DNA of 64,000 nt from Pipra filicauda (GCF_003945595.2 NW_024104129.1:620001-684000); one strand, 5' to 3'; counted from the stretch's first letter, positions 1 to 12,846 are shown. Notes: generated by a model not told the origin, from the sequence alone. Made by a program: numbers and translations.

Positions 1-104
1 AACTCCCCGCCCTGAGGGAGGTACTGGGCATTCCTGCCTGAACTGGAGGATATATAATCTTGGAGTCTTGGGACTTTTTTAACCACTCATGGGATCCAGA
101 GGAA
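1..104 (+). promoter_or_regulatory. TATA-like element in possible LTR or repeat promoter
   Basis: A GC-richer stretch at the window edge contains GATATATAATC around positions 48-58, a good TATA-box match, about 50 bases before a tandem repeat block. The block after the minisatellite contains CTCTGTAAGT near 320-329, a strong splice-donor match. TATA, then transcribed repeats, then a donor is the order seen in some retroviral LTR and leader regions, but no LTR ends, primer-binding site or polyadenylation signal is visible, and the left side is cut off. It may equally be chance. Nothing coding is recognised; the short open frame at 89-328 is simply the minisatellite translated. Confidence 0.25.
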
Positions 105-250
105 GACTACAGACCACCACTCTCAACCAGACTGCAGACCACCGCTCTCGACTGGACTGCAACCACCACTTTTCAACCAGACTGCAACCATCACTCTCGA
201 CCGGACTGCAATCACCACTCTTGACCAGACTGCAACAGCACTCTCACCAA
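105..250 (+). repeat. 24-25 bp minisatellite, about six units
   Basis: Six successive units each begin GACTRCA (one GACTACA, five GACTGCA) and continue with a variant of ACCACCACTCTCRACC. Unit starts are near 105, 130, 155, 180, 204 and 228, giving a period of 25 bases that shortens to 24. Units differ by a few substitutions, so the array is moderately old. It is C-rich on this strand. Confidence 0.85.
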
Positions 251-330
251 CAGGTTTTCCCCTCTCCTTTTTCTTTGGACGCAGGGGGCCCAAAGAACAC
301 CACTCTGTTCATGCCTCGTACTCTGTAAGT

Positions 331-2283
331 GGAGCAACCCACATTTCTAGTGGGATGCCTGACTGGAAATCCCAGGTCACGTTATCAAAAGCAGATGATT
401 CTTCAGTCTGTTTAGTGATGGCTAAGGCTCATCTACTTAGAATAGAACAGCATTAAAGTGCAAGGCACTTGGGCAAAGTATACACTCATCTAGACCCATT
501 CATAGACATTCCAAAAATACAACCTTTCTGATCTGGTAGTTTTCCCAAACTCTCTGAATGAGGGTAGATGATACATGCAGTGTTGGAAGTGGATCCAAAA
601 CTTCACTTTTTTACCTGCTTTCCAAGCTCTGACTCCAGTGATGCAGGGCAATTAGCTACTAATGTGACTAAAGGGCCCAAATTTTCCCCAATGTAGTATG
701 TAACTTTATTCAGCTTGCTCTAACCCAAATGCCAATGAGCCCAAAGTCACTGGTATCAGTGGAGACTGAAGGTAGAACTGGTTACTGGTGATGGGTTACC
801 AGAACAGAACACAGGGCCATTTCCTCATTTACTTGAGATTATTTTTTGCCATTTCATTGGTGCAGTTATTCCCAGGCTCATGGTAACAATCTGCATGAGT
901 TTTGAAGTCAAATTACAAATTTAAGCAACAGAGCAGCGAAAGTTATTACCTCTGGAACTAGAATCATTGAATCATAGTTGCAGAGCAAACAGATAGTCTT
1001 TGCACAAGTAATGTAGAGTCCAGTCAGTGGAGTCACAGTAAATGTTTTATCTCCTTAAAAAAAATTAAGGGCTTCAAACTGCATAACTGTTGTTATTTCT
1101 AGACTTATACAGAGGGAAACCTAATTAATATGAAAGAAAAAGGATCAAAAAAAGAGCATGACTATACATAAAAAGAAAGTAGAAGTGTTGTTTTCTGATA
1201 CTGCAATGTACAAAGAATTTTTATCAAGCACGTATATAATTAAATGCATAACCCTTCATATAGTGAGCTGAAAAGTTCAATATCTTATATTCATATTTTT
1301 GGCAACCTAGAAATACAGTTTCTTGATACTGACCTGTGATTTTCATACTTCATCCTAAATCAGAATAGTCTTTTATGAAACACCATGTGTTATCAACTAT
1401 GTAGTTGCAAAACTTTGACAGAACCTTTACAGTGTGTTATTTATTCCCTGTTATAAAAAAATCCCGACATTTTGAGATGTGGAATTTCATTGCTTTAAGC
1501 AAGTTGGTTAAAAATTCTGTGAGATCTCAAAATTTCAGAATTTTTTTAAATACTTCTTATGCTTTTTTTTTTAAAATGGCACTGAATCTCTTAAAGATAT
1601 TTTTCCCAGTCAATTTTGACCTTTGAACTGTTCTGCACATATAGTATTAGGTAAACAAAAGGCTACTCAAAGTGGAAGACAATCAGTCTTACACTACTTC
1701 CTTCAAAAATCTTTGCATCTCTTATTGAACCTGCATAATGCACCACAGATAAACATAAGACATAATGAAGCACAGTATTCTACTACTCTATGCCTCTCTT
1801 GGTAAATCTGCCTCGGGATTTCATTAGTATGTGACTATTTTGCAGACAGTGAATATACATCTCATAATGTTATAACTCTGAAAAACTAGGTAAAAGTAAG
1901 AGCTGAATATTCTTTTTTTTCTCATACTTGTCAGTAGAGCTAAGTTCAAATTGGTCCTTGCTGATCCTCAGTCAATAGGATTAAAAAAAACTAAAAATAG
2001 CCTAGTATGAGATGCATACACATAAGGTAAATTATATGATATGACTTACACTTACTCAGTGACAATTTTCATAGCCCTTACCAGACAAAATCGCATGGAC
2101 AAGAAGAATAAGTTACTGTATCATTAGGAGAAATTACCATATATGCTCAGACTAGCATATGACTTGAATAAGCTACCCCTTCACAGTCAATCCCCCAAAT
2201 TTAAAACACGGGAGAAACATAAATCATGAATTTGTAGAACAGAATTATAACAGAGTGATAATTATAGACTAACAGAGTGATTT
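331..2283. other. AT-rich non-coding stretch, no gene seen
   Basis: Short chance frames only. A phrase near 960-985 (AATCATTGAATCATAG) superficially resembles reversed CR1 end octamers, but the flanks do not match, so it is not called. Confidence 0.6.
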
Positions 2284-2722
2284 CGGTCAGAAGACACTTC
2301 TGGAGGTCTTGAATACAACCTTTCCTTCACTCTGCCCCCTAACTCAAAGGAAGGACAACTTAGGTCACATAGCCAGGCATTGCCCAGTCATTTGAGTATC
2401 TCCAAGAATGCAGAATGTCTGTGCAACTGTTCTTGTGCTGGATGTCCTGATGGAGATCCTTTTTTCCTAATATTTAGCAGAATTTCCTTTTTTGCAACTT
2501 TTGATCATGGCTTTTTGTCCTTTTCTCTGTGTATGTGCAAGATGCCTCAGCCTTCCTTTAAGTGACTGTAGAGTACACTATGTCTACCTTCAGTCTTTTA
2601 TTCTAAGTGGACTTCAGCTTCTGTGTTGTGTGATCCATCTCCCTGATCTCCTTGGTGGTATTTGGGACACTCATTCCAGTAAGTACAGTCTCTCTTGCAC
2701 TGGGAAGCCCAAAACTAGACTA
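2284..2722 (-). mobile_element. CR1 LINE, 3' portion, antisense, old copy
   Basis: Read on the plus strand, this follows the order of a reverse-complemented CR1 3' end: a TCAGAAGACACTTCTGGAGG start, then the 'caacttaggtca' and 'gagtatctccaagaatg' sections, then a region corresponding to the 'ggaatttcc...tttgatcatggc' stretch, and finally 'gcactgggaagcccaaaac' near 2698-2716. These are blocks of the C-terminal reverse-transcriptase and 3' UTR part of CR1. The copy is strongly diverged with many indels and has no usable frame. The 3' octamers themselves are not visible. The identification comes from memory of the family consensus, not an alignment. The subfamily cannot be named. Confidence 0.7.
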
Positions 2723-5700
2723 CTAATATGGCAGCAGAATATCTATTTCAGAAAAAAATTGTTCTGATTCTGAAGATTTCCCTTCAGTAACTGAATCCAG
2801 TCCTTTTGGTGTTATTTCTTATGTACTGCTACCGTCAAAAGCTTGACTATTTTGTCTGTCAAGACTTTTAACCCTTACCCATCCACGTTAGTCTAGACTG
2901 CAGGCTCAAGTATCGCACAGGTCTTCACAGATACATTTCAAGTATAAATATTCTGGCTGGAGAAAAATGACAAACATATACAAATCTGGACTGAAACAAA
3001 CACATAAGTGAATTAAGAACACTCTGCCATAAAAATATTTTTATCCAGCATACCACTGATCAAGTACAGAAACTGTACGTTTAATGCCTTCATCTTTCCA
3101 AAGGGCTTTAATCTACTCTCTATGTGCAGTTTGAAAGGATCAGTCCACAAGAGACTCTGAGGTTGCAGGATATGGAAGAACTTTAAGACAAGAATATATT
3201 TAATCTCTCACCTCTGGAGATGACAATTAAGCCAGAAGAGAAAATTGACTCACCACTCCAGTGAGTAAGGCAACTACGCAACAGGGCAGAGCTCTGGGTC
3301 TCCAATCTCTGCCCCAGTGGCTTCTCACGACTTACACAATTGGAGAGTGAATAATTTTTCAATTTTGGTCTTAAAAGTTAACTATGACAGGGAGGCGAGA
3401 AAAAAAAACCAAAACAAAAAACAACAAATCAATAAACTCTAATCTCAAACTCCTTTTAACAAGAAACAGTAGTCTCCTCACACTCCAGTGCTTTTACAGC
3501 CCTTACTCAGAGAACTGAGATTTCAGTCTCTGTGATTTATAATTGGAAATCAGAAACTATAACATTCACCTGCTGTTCGTATCCACAAATGAAATGATAC
3601 AAGGCAGTTTCATCACTCAACATAATAATTGGCATGAACCAGCTCTGGTATGCAGTATTCAGATCCCTAAGGTCCACTAACAAGTTGCTGTAACTACAAG
3701 GAGCTGTAGAGGAGAAAAAGGGAAAAACAACAGAACATTTTTCATATCACAGTTATTTTGATTAATTCATGTGGGGGAAGTAGAGAAGTCTGTGTTGGGT
3801 TTTGTCTTGATCCTACAGATGCTACTACAAAGTGAAGTTGCCCTCCTGATGTCAAGGTCTCAAACTAGCCTGCAAATGATACTAGAGAAGAAACAACTAG
3901 AGAGAAGCAACAAGCTTTATAAAAAAAGAAGGGCTGAAATTATTGTAAGTAATCTCATAAAGATCTACCCATCTGTATCGTAAATTGCACTATTGAAATT
4001 TGGGTTTCACCATACGAAAAGCTAGGCTTCTTTGTTTGTTTTTAACCTGCAAACTTTTAAAAGTAATCCAAATTAAGTCATTGCTAATTCTTGCCCAAAA
4101 TTAATGCATTCTGAATTCTTGCCAGTTAGAGAAAGGATACAATTCAGCAGAATACTTCAGCATGTATATGACTTGAAACAGCACTGAAGTCCGTTCATGC
4201 CAAAGTTATTTTTATCCTTTAATATTCCCTGTACAAAAAAATAACCCAAACACTAACAAAACAAAACCTCAAAATTGTGGTCACTGAAAATGTTGAAAAT
4301 TCTCATAAAACTTTACTGGCTATGCTGCATTTCTTTGACTAACTGTTACTTGATAGGGCTTGTGGCTAAAAATGCCATCAAATAATGCATGCAGAAATAA
4401 TGGTATGGAAAAAACTATTTAACCCCACTGAGATTTTTTTTTCTCTTCTCTCAGTGTAACTGAAACATAAGGGATGCAAATGACCACTTTTTAAAAAAGC
4501 TAAAATAGGAAATAGTAGAGTTTTTTTTAATAATGAAATCCCTGGGTGGACAGTTGGGAGAAAAAGAAAAAAAAAAAAAAAAAGAAAAAGTAATGGCACA
4601 GGCAAATAAATGCCTGTATTTCTCTTCCTAAAGATGGATGGGAGATGACGTGATACAACTTGGTTCCTCATTGCCATCAGTAAAGCTCTTAAGTACCTAG
4701 TTGTTTCTAGGTAGGTGGGAATTTTTATGGAACTGTGTTTGCCCACTCGCACATTAAATATGTGAGCAATTTGCTGGCTTGAAAACTGATAGCAACAGAT
4801 GTGCTTTTCTCACAGTCATGTCGTGTGCGAACATCAGTTAACATACTGCCTCCTCTCAGTTGCACAAAGAAAAGTGCCAAAGTTCTACAGGAGGAAACTG
4901 TTGCCTTTGTGGTCTTCAGTTGTGAAGGAAATAATTTCCTGCTCAAAGATTTCTGTCATGAATGTTATAATATATAGACTTCCTGTGAATCAAATAACCA
5001 TTTCTAAATCTACTGTAATTTGTAAAAGGTTATAACAAAAATGCAAGCAGAAAAGATAGAAACATAGCAGTGATTCATGTAAAAGTAAATCATCAGACTT
5101 GGAGAAAAAAACCACCAATAATATTAAATGGTGGCTTTCTAAGGAAATCTCTTTTAGACCTCTGTGGTCTTTAATTTATTTATGGTATAATGATAGGAGT
5201 AACATGCAAATAGGCAAACTCATAGATGAAGAACAAATTAAACTGGCCAAATACTATGTTATGAAATGAATCTGTTATATGTAAATGCATATGCATTCTT
5301 GTACCTCTATGGAATAATCTGCTAAAAAATTCAACATTTATGTAAATAATGGCATCTTTATGTAATTCAATATACTTTTTTTTCACTAAATGCAGGAAAG
5401 TGCTGTCATTTCTGATATTGCTCTGTAGTAAGACTGGATAAATATCAACCTTTTTTAACCAACTGGTATACTTAAGACAAACATAAAAGATGAAAAGACT
5501 TCCCTTTGTTGGAAGGAAATGGTAACAGCTGCTTTTGTTATCTGTGTATCTAAACTCAGTCTTGCTTATTGACTTGCTTTTGTGAGCCAAAAATTATTCT
5601 TGACCTTTCAAACCAATGTGGTAAATGTGCTATATAATCAAATGTGGGTCAGTGACATTACGATAGAAAAGGGATGACTGTCATTTACAAAGCTGTTTTT

Positions 5701-7920
5701 CTCTAATGCTTAACACATTAGTTATTATATGAAACTAGTCTGGGACCCGAGGTCTTTATTTTTAAAGGCAGATGAATAATTAGACCTAGCTCTCTCAGCT
5801 TAAAAGAGAAAAAAACACTAAGAGTAAATAAGAAAGATTCATTTTTTAAACAAAAGCAGATATGTCTTAGGTGACAAAAAGATGTTCCTTTTTTTGCCCT
5901 TGTCTTTAAATCTCCAATACTATATTAAGTATGTGTTAAATATCTATTTTAGAGCTCCTGAAAATTATATATTCTGTAGAAAGGTGGCATTTGCAATCTT
6001 TACAGTGATTCATAACCCAGTTTGACAATACTCATAATACCTAATGTCAGTTCTACCAAGATTACTCTTACTAACTCCACCTACACTGGGACTCTGTTGC
6101 CTCAAACTGTGCTAGGCTCTAGACAAGGATTGGATCGTTTACTCCCTGTCATGATCTACTGCTATAGATATCTAAAAGTACTAGATGTCGTCTCACCTGT
6201 TACGAAGCTTCTCATGACACTTAATTTAATTACCTTAATCTACCCAGAGTGACCCTAATCTGTGTTGATAACAGCCCGTCTCTCATCTGGAGCTTCACTG
6301 TCTTTAGCCTGGTTATCTGTCAATATCCAGAAGTGCAGCTGAGCTGACAGTGCTCATCATCAGTATCAGAAAGTTTTGATGCCTGTGGGTACCTATGGTT
6401 TATCAACTCCACATTCAGTCAAATAAAATCCATACCTAACTGGATCACCCAGTAGAGTGAAATCATACCTTCCCTGGCTGGGGAAATTTAGACACTTTTT
6501 CTTCTCCCAGGTTTTTAGACATCTCACCCAAAAACAAATGCTCAAATCTACTCCCCTCTTTTATTCTTTATCTCAGGATGGCAATAACTATTGTAGGGTC
6601 CAAATTACTATATTTTAAGAGGTTACTTCCAAAACTGTGTGATAACAAAGAATGTACAAACAATAATTATTTGCTGTGACCTCCAGAGAAAGTCTAATTG
6701 AATGAACTTCCCTTGTGTATTACAGCAAAGTTGTATACGTGATTCTTTTCAAGAAGCTGCCTTCTTGCTTGCTTTTTTTTTTTTTTGTTCGGAAAAAATC
6801 GTTGTTTTTCTATCCCACCCCTAAAAAATATGTTCACCACAACACCTCCAGCAAAGACTGCAGATACCATGAATAAGAACTGTTGGATTAAACCCACTGT
6901 CTTTCTCTGATAACATTGCAATTACAGGCACTCAGAGTAGGATCTGACCAAGGATAAAACTTGTCTGCATGTTTAGCAGTCTAAGCAAATTACATGGCAA
7001 ACAAACCGTGTTGCAGTTTTCATGACCATATTCTGGTTACCACATGTCCAAGGTACTTCAGTTTAGGCATTGGCTTCTGCTTTCATTTGTCCATGGAAAA
7101 ATATATGTTTTGGAAGAGGGATAATTATTCAGTGTCTCCGCTCTAGGAAACACAATAGAGATGATCCCTGAGTCTCCAGAGCTGCTAAGTATCCTCTGTT
7201 AATAATTTTGGGTATTGTTTACCATTCCATCTTCCTTTGTAAAATATTACAGCAGAACTCTTGCTTCTCCAGAGTATCAACACACTTTCTTTGCAACTCA
7301 AAAGAAGTTGAGTTTATTTTAAGTTAGGGGATGAAATATCTGGAAAGTCTTATCTTTTCCTTCTTGTTATATATTTTTTAATGGAAAAATATAGTAACTT
7401 CCACTTATTTTAGAGAGTGAGAAGATAAAGTAACCTTCTCTGTAACAAGTACCAAAGCTTCACAATCCCAATTGCCTAATGCTTTTCAGGGGCTGGAGGG
7501 AAATCTCAGATTTTCTCTTAGAAATGGTCTCACCTCCTGACATGGTGCTTGTTCCCTCTCTTATTAAAATCACTGGAAGTTCTACAGATGTGAGGAGGGC
7601 AGAAATATGCTGTAACTGTGTCCTGCCCCATGGTGGTGCAGCCTAGAATATGCAAATAGATGAGGATTTTGAAAAACTAATTTTTGTTTTTCTTAATGTT
7701 TTCAATTTTATTGTCTAATGTCAGTTTTTTAACACGTACTGGAGATTTTCAGCACTGGCAGGTAACATAGCTAATGCATATCAGAAACTTGACATATTTC
7801 CTATTTCCCCACAGTTTTCAATTTCTGTCTTCCTAAAATCATAGATTAAATGGCTTTAGTCCTGCTGTACAGTGCAGAGTTCTTTTGTTGTCCCTACAAA
7901 GGCTGAGCATATAAAGCTAA
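2723..7920. other. AT-rich non-coding stretch with homopolymers
   Basis: No gene is recognised. The longest frame (minus strand 5180-5590, 136 codons) has random-looking composition, no domain and no codon-like pattern. An A-rich run lies at 4561-4590 and a T14 run at about 6773-6786. A small inverted repeat CCACCA...TGGTGG flanks an AT core near 5113-5136. Confidence 0.6.
4561..4590. repeat. A-rich homopolymer tract
   Basis: About 30 bases are nearly all A, with single G interruptions. It is probably simple sequence. No retroposed gene body is recognised on its 5' side. Confidence 0.8.
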
Positions 7921-7982
7921 ACTCATTAGTGGTGTTGTGTCACTGATTTCAGCAGAGTTGCTCCAAGAACATATTTGGCCCA
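7921..7982 (+). repeat. Possible ancient amniote SINE/LINE remnant
   Basis: The words 'cactgatttcagcagagttgc' and 'atatttggccca' resemble a widespread, very old amniote interspersed repeat whose consensus reads roughly 'tgacttcaatggagttgc...tttggccca'. The match is short and diverged, so the call is tentative. Confidence 0.3.
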
Positions 7983-9820
7983 CTGTCTCATAACTGCAGT
8001 TTGGGAAAACAGTTTCCATTGTTTCTAATATCAGCAGGACTATTGGAAATTTAAGCTAGGGAGTTGAGAATTATAGTGATTTCTCTTGGCTGATATCCTT
8101 GATAAATATTGAGCTATTTTAAGGACATTTGCAAGTCTATTTATTTATCATTTGATGATTAGGAGCAAATAGCATAACTATTAAAAAGCCTCCTCATTGT
8201 TAAATTATTTTTTACATTTTCATTCTGTTTATTTTTTACTGTAATTTTTTCTGTCACTTCTCTTTATTCAGAAACAGTGCCCCTTTATCACAAGATTTAA
8301 AGGTAGAAAAGAAACCAACCAAAAGAGCAAAAAACAAATCCTTAGCAAACTGTAAATTTCCTAATGGCTAAAGGTATCTTTCTCTTCTTTCACTTTAAAC
8401 ATAAGGCTTCTGCTTTAAAAGTAAGGTACAGCTAATCTTTAGACCCTGCTTGTTACTCAATTTTCCCTATTCAGACAGTGAACTCAGTGGGATAAATGGA
8501 TTTCTGGAATAAAATGGATTACATGGTTTTCCACTTGAAATAGAAGACTTCCATGGAATTTATATAATTTCTATGGCTCTTATGAAGAAACTAAAATTCA
8601 CCATATTTGCTAGAAACCTTAGTTATCTATCTTTGGTGAAGCTGTAAAAGAAATGGGCTTTATCAGAGTGCTTTTCTCACAATCTGCACTTCAACCTCTT
8701 GTTGCACCTCATAAAGGTGATTGCTTTTCTTTTCCTTTAAAAGTTTTATGTTTGTAGGTTTGCTATGAATCTAAAGGGGGTTTGGCAGTACAACCAGTTA
8801 CTTTCCTACTCAGCTGGCCATTACTGCTAAATTAATTTGCTGGTCTGAATCGGCTACTGTCCTTAAAGGAAATGCCATATTCTCATTATATCCTTCCATT
8901 ATACTAAACATACTGCCATCATTTAGGTTATGTCAGGCTCTAATGACATTTAGTGACATTTCCCATTACTATTACAGCTAGTTATCTACTTATGGTCACA
9001 GTCTGCTTCTTTATATCTCTAGGGTGGTTTCAATAAAGCTCTATGGGGACAATGGCTCTATTAGCACTTCTGCATAAGTCTTTTGTGAACTGTACTGAAG
9101 ATCTCCAGAATTTTTCCACTGTCCTACATATATTCATTTGTACAATATCCATCAGTATAATATTTTTTGAGCCACTGGGTTTGTTCTGCCATGCAAAACA
9201 AATTTGACCGTCCTTCTCTGTTTTGTAGCCTCCCTGAAAAAATATATTTTTCTTATTTCATAATTGTTCTTTAAAAATAAATCTCTTCTAAAGCAGGGGG
9301 GAAAAAAACGGGCATAGGAGAAAAAAACTCAGACTTATGAAAACAACAACAACAACTCTTAAATTCAAGAGTGTCTGCCTGCTAGATCTTGTCACATGAA
9401 GTCATATTTGTCACTAAGTCATATTTGTTTACACACACATATTTCTCCAACTGCTTTGATTTGTTAAAAATTTTAAAGACAGAATGATTTTTGAAAGAAA
9501 TTTGAAAATCTAATAACTAAGATCTGAATACCAGTTTCAGATTTGGTGTTTTTTTTCAAACTCTCTTTAAAGTAAGTGAAACAATCAAAATAAGGATCAA
9601 AGATCAACTAGAAAATCTTGGAATTTGCTAAGCATGCTTTTCTCTTGACCTCAAGTGCAAAACAACTGGGCAATATTTTACTAACTGTAGCTTAGGACTG
9701 TCAGTGCTTTGTCTCTCACATTCATTATCTGCCAGTAATGGAAGCCACAATGAGTCCTGAAGACAGGGCAGTGGATTTGGTCTCAAGATACCTTGCTACT
9801 ATTCGTGGTCTTGCTTATGA
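7983..9820. other. AT-rich non-coding stretch, nothing recognised
   Basis: No open frame of note, no repeat recognised and no clear regulatory motif. Local A-rich tracts such as the AACAACAACAACAA run near 9342-9356 are simple sequence. Confidence 0.55.
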
Positions 9821-9950
9821 TCCACTGTGTGATGCAAAGTAAATTATTCCACCTCTCTTTGTCCCAGTGTTATGAAGATAGCTACACAAAGTATTTTGAG
9901 ATCTAAAGATCTTTGAGTCATATGCTATTATCATTTATTATTTATTCTCT
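9821..9950 (+). repeat. Ancient MIR-like / L3-tail SINE remnant
   Basis: The order 'ttccacctctctttgtccc' (about 9848), 'ttatgaagatagctacacaaag' (about 9870), 'ttgagatctaaagatctttgag' and then an ATTTATTATTTATT end parallels old amniote MIR- and L3-tailed SINEs. Those read 'cacctctctgtgcctcag', 'tgaagataaatacattaaag', 'gagatgctcagatac', then an AT-rich tail. The copy is heavily decayed. Family-level identity is reasonably supported by the order of blocks; the exact subfamily is not. Confidence 0.5.
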
Positions 9951-10449
9951 GCTCTTCTGTATGAGTTTTTAAAAGGCATTCTGTGCCAACTAACATACAT
10001 TTTTCTGAGGGAAGCAATGCTCATTTGTCTGAAGAGTCAAGCTGTGAGCACGAGAGACAGGGGTTTTTTTCATTTTGTTTTCATAGAGTTCCTGCACAGA
10101 TAAGTTTCCTACATAAAAATTATGAGTTGATCACATACCCAAGTGTATAAGTTTTTGACAGGGAAACACAATCTTACCATTTGTTTCTATGCATTTCTAG
10201 TGCATCATTCTTCAAGGCTGAATACGATGTGCTTGGCTAAGCTGAAGGCTGTTTGAAGTTCATTGACACCAGCTGCAACAATATGGTAATGCACGCAGTG
10301 GTACAGACTGGAAGTCATCTTCTACTAACAGCTGCCATTTTAAATGCCGTAATGCTGAAGATTTTCTCTTCCAGAAGCAGCCTGCAAAGAGTCTTTGGAA
10401 AAAACAAACAAACTGTTGCCTTGGAGTTTTTGATTTTTTAATTTTTATT
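9951..10449. other. Non-coding stretch, nothing recognised
   Basis: No recognised element. A 62-codon open frame at 10253-10441 shows no domain and is likely chance. Confidence 0.5.
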
Positions 10450-10949
10450 GGTTTTAGAAGTAGTTATGTAGCGAATGTAGACTTTAGAAGTAGCTGTATT
10501 ATATCCCTTACCCTTTAGCATAGTAATTACACATATACCTAACCCTATTACCCCAATTCCATATCAGTTCCCCTAAATTCCAGTAGCATATTTAGTCTTC
10601 TTTTCAAGGTAGGCCTTCATTCTGTTTAAGAACATCTGACCCCTGGCCTGGACAACAAGATATCACCCAGGACTTTGGAAAGCCTCCAAGGACTTTACGC
10701 GCTGTAAAGAAGAAGAAAATGAGGAAGAGAGGGTCCCAAAACTCCCCCAGACTCAATTCCCGAGGGGCGGGTCAGGGGCAGAAAGGGGCAAAGGTCAGAG
10801 GATGGACGAACGGGAGTTGGCTGGACATCACTACAAAATTATAACACCTGGGTCAGGGCGAGCACATGGTTTGTATCTTCATTGAAATCTTCCCTTATCT
10901 TACCTCCTCCTTAAATTGCCCCAGAGTTTTTTTCCTGAATCTTTTAGGC
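10450..10949. repeat. GC-rich block, possible LTR or retroposed fragment
   Basis: TTTAGAAGTAG occurs twice, near 10454 and 10482, around TATGTAGCGAATGTAGAC. A markedly GC-rich, CpG-containing stretch follows at about 10640-10860 (for example CCCGAGGGGCGGGTCAGGGG), in contrast to its AT-rich neighbours. A candidate TATA-like 'aaaattataac' lies near 10836-10846, and a (CAAA)n tract follows directly. The composition fits a retroviral solo LTR fragment or another retroposed sequence. Terminal TG...CA, target-site duplication and polyadenylation signal were not established, and no coding frame is present. Confidence 0.3.
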
Positions 10950-10984
10950 AACAAAACAAACAAACAAAAAAACAAATAAAAATA
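10950..10984. repeat. (CAAA)n simple repeat
   Basis: Imperfect CAAA/CAAAA units form an A-rich tract just after the GC-rich block. It could be the tail of a retroposed sequence or an independent microsatellite. Confidence 0.75.
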
Positions 10985-11395
10985 CTTTTACCTTTTTTCC
11001 AGTGTTATTCTGTACTGGATTTTAGATTTTCTTTGTTTGCCAGGCCCAGCTGTTGTTTTTATTAGCTTTCCTCAAAAGCTGGCAATAACATCATGTGACT
11101 CTTTCAGAGCTTTTTCTTCAACTCTTAACGCCCACACAGCTGTAGCAAATGTGATGGGATCTAGTTGTGTGACAGTTTAGTTAGCAACAGAAACAGTTCA
11201 AAACTTGGAGGTGTACCAAGAAAAATTTTCACCTCCATTCTGCTCTCTTTACTGATTTAGATGATTTTAAAGTGGTACCTGGACTCAAGTATATGACTCT
11301 AAACAGCCTCGTGCAAGAGGTAAACTGTTTTTGCTTGTGCTCCAATCCCCAGATCGGCATGCTGGTATAATATAAAGCACTCCAAGCAGGGCATA

Positions 11396-11690
11396 TTACT
11401 TTGGCTTTGGTGTGATGCTGACTGTGGCTACAGGTTTGCCCTGATTTGGAAGGTGGGCTTGGACTGTGGTCAGCATGAGACTACATCTGCCTGCAAATGA
11501 GCTGCAAACGCTCCCCGGCCAGCCCCAAATTTCTCCTGCAAATGGTTGCAGACAGCCTTGCTTGTAAGGATCCCGATGAAGGCAATTACCAAGGGTGGAA
11601 CTGGTAAAGGTTAAGGGACCAGCCTGCCACAATCCCCAGCACTGAGAAATTTTATCAAATGCATTCACTTGCAGTCTGTCAAGCAGAATA
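11396..11690. other. GC-richer islet with 90-codon minus-strand frame
   Basis: This segment is clearly richer in G and C than its neighbours and carries an open frame of 90 codons on the minus strand (11668 to 11396). The frame is rich in Trp, Cys, Pro and Gly but shows no domain or signature I recognise, and no convincing splice sites bracket it. It may be an old repeat, an exon remnant or chance. Confidence 0.2.
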
Positions 11691-12832
11691 ACTCCAAATC
11701 AGAAGGGCAGAAGAGAAGCTTAGCACAGAAATCACTTTGGCACAGCTCCTACTCCTATTAGAATTCACATTGCTGTACCCCATCTTTCTTCCATAGGAAA
11801 ACAACTACTAGTAGTGACAGGTTGTTCAGTTTATAGGCACACTGCAGTCTGGCATTCTTTGCTACAATTATTATCTCCAGTGTCAGCTACCACTTAGTTC
11901 CAGGCATGCTATTTGGTTGTGCCAAAATCCATCACTAAGATCTTTAAAGTTCCAAACATTTTCTTTATCCCAATCCCCTATAAAGTTAAAAAACAGCAAA
12001 GAAAATTGAACGTTATGGCTCTTTCACAATAGCTGCATCTCTAGCATTTCCTGAAAATTTGTTGTTGTAATTTAAGAGACAAGGATAGGAAAGGAGAGAT
12101 TGCATGGGTAAAGGTTTGTGAGAGAATAATGATTTTACAAGTAGAAGGTAGATCAGGTATACAAAGACTTGATATTACCAGAAAGAAAATGATTTCTTGT
12201 TCTGTTATAGAGACAGAACTATAGAAGTAACGGGTAAGAGAAAACAGTATATGTGATATATTTCAGAAAGCATTTAATATCACTGACAAAAAGCAAGAGT
12301 GTGAACAGACCTACAAGGCCAGGTATTGGAAGTTACTATTCATTGTAAAGTGGTATTACATCAGAAGCTTCACGGTCAATAGATCCCATTAAAAAAAAAA
12401 CAACAACAAACAAAACAACACCTGGGTCCTACAGTACCAAATCCTGCCCTGCCCTATGGACATTGACTACAATACCAGGAAAGACATGTCCATGGTCCTA
12501 AATATTATGATAAAATCTACCTAATGGGAATTCAATTAAGGGGGAAAAAAAGACAAAAACAACCCAGCAGGAGAGCATTCACATGTTAGAGTAACTGTAT
12601 CTAATCCAGCTATGACATCAAATTGTACCTATGGACAGCAGACACTGATTAACTGCTTCTGCTTTACTGCTATTGTTTCCTACTGGCTAAGAAAGAACAA
12701 AGTAACTCACAATTTTTGTTATAAGTAATAGCTTCTTGGTCCCAGTGTGAGGTCCTGACTCATCACAGTTTTGTTTCCTGCAATTTCTGCTGTTCATATG
12801 TGTAATTAATAAGCATAATGTTAGTGCATTTA

Positions 12833-12846
12833 GTTGCTATAGAAAC
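12833..12846. promoter_or_regulatory. RFX X-box-like imperfect palindrome
   Basis: GTTGCTATAGAAAC resembles the RFX X-box consensus (GTNRCC, spacer, RGYAAC), with deviations in both half-sites. It sits beside TAATTAAT near 12802. It is a single motif match in non-coding DNA, so its function is unproven. Confidence 0.25.

Noticed and set aside
955..990. Possible reversed CR1 end (AATCATTGAATCATAG)
   Set aside because: The flanking bases do not continue into CR1 sequence.
4378..4752. 124-codon minus-strand frame with a hydrophobic run
   Set aside because: The Phe/Leu-rich run is simply the translated complement of the A-rich tract at 4561-4590.
5180..5590. 136-codon minus-strand frame
   Set aside because: No domain, no splice context and random AT-rich amino-acid composition; expected by chance in 64 kb.
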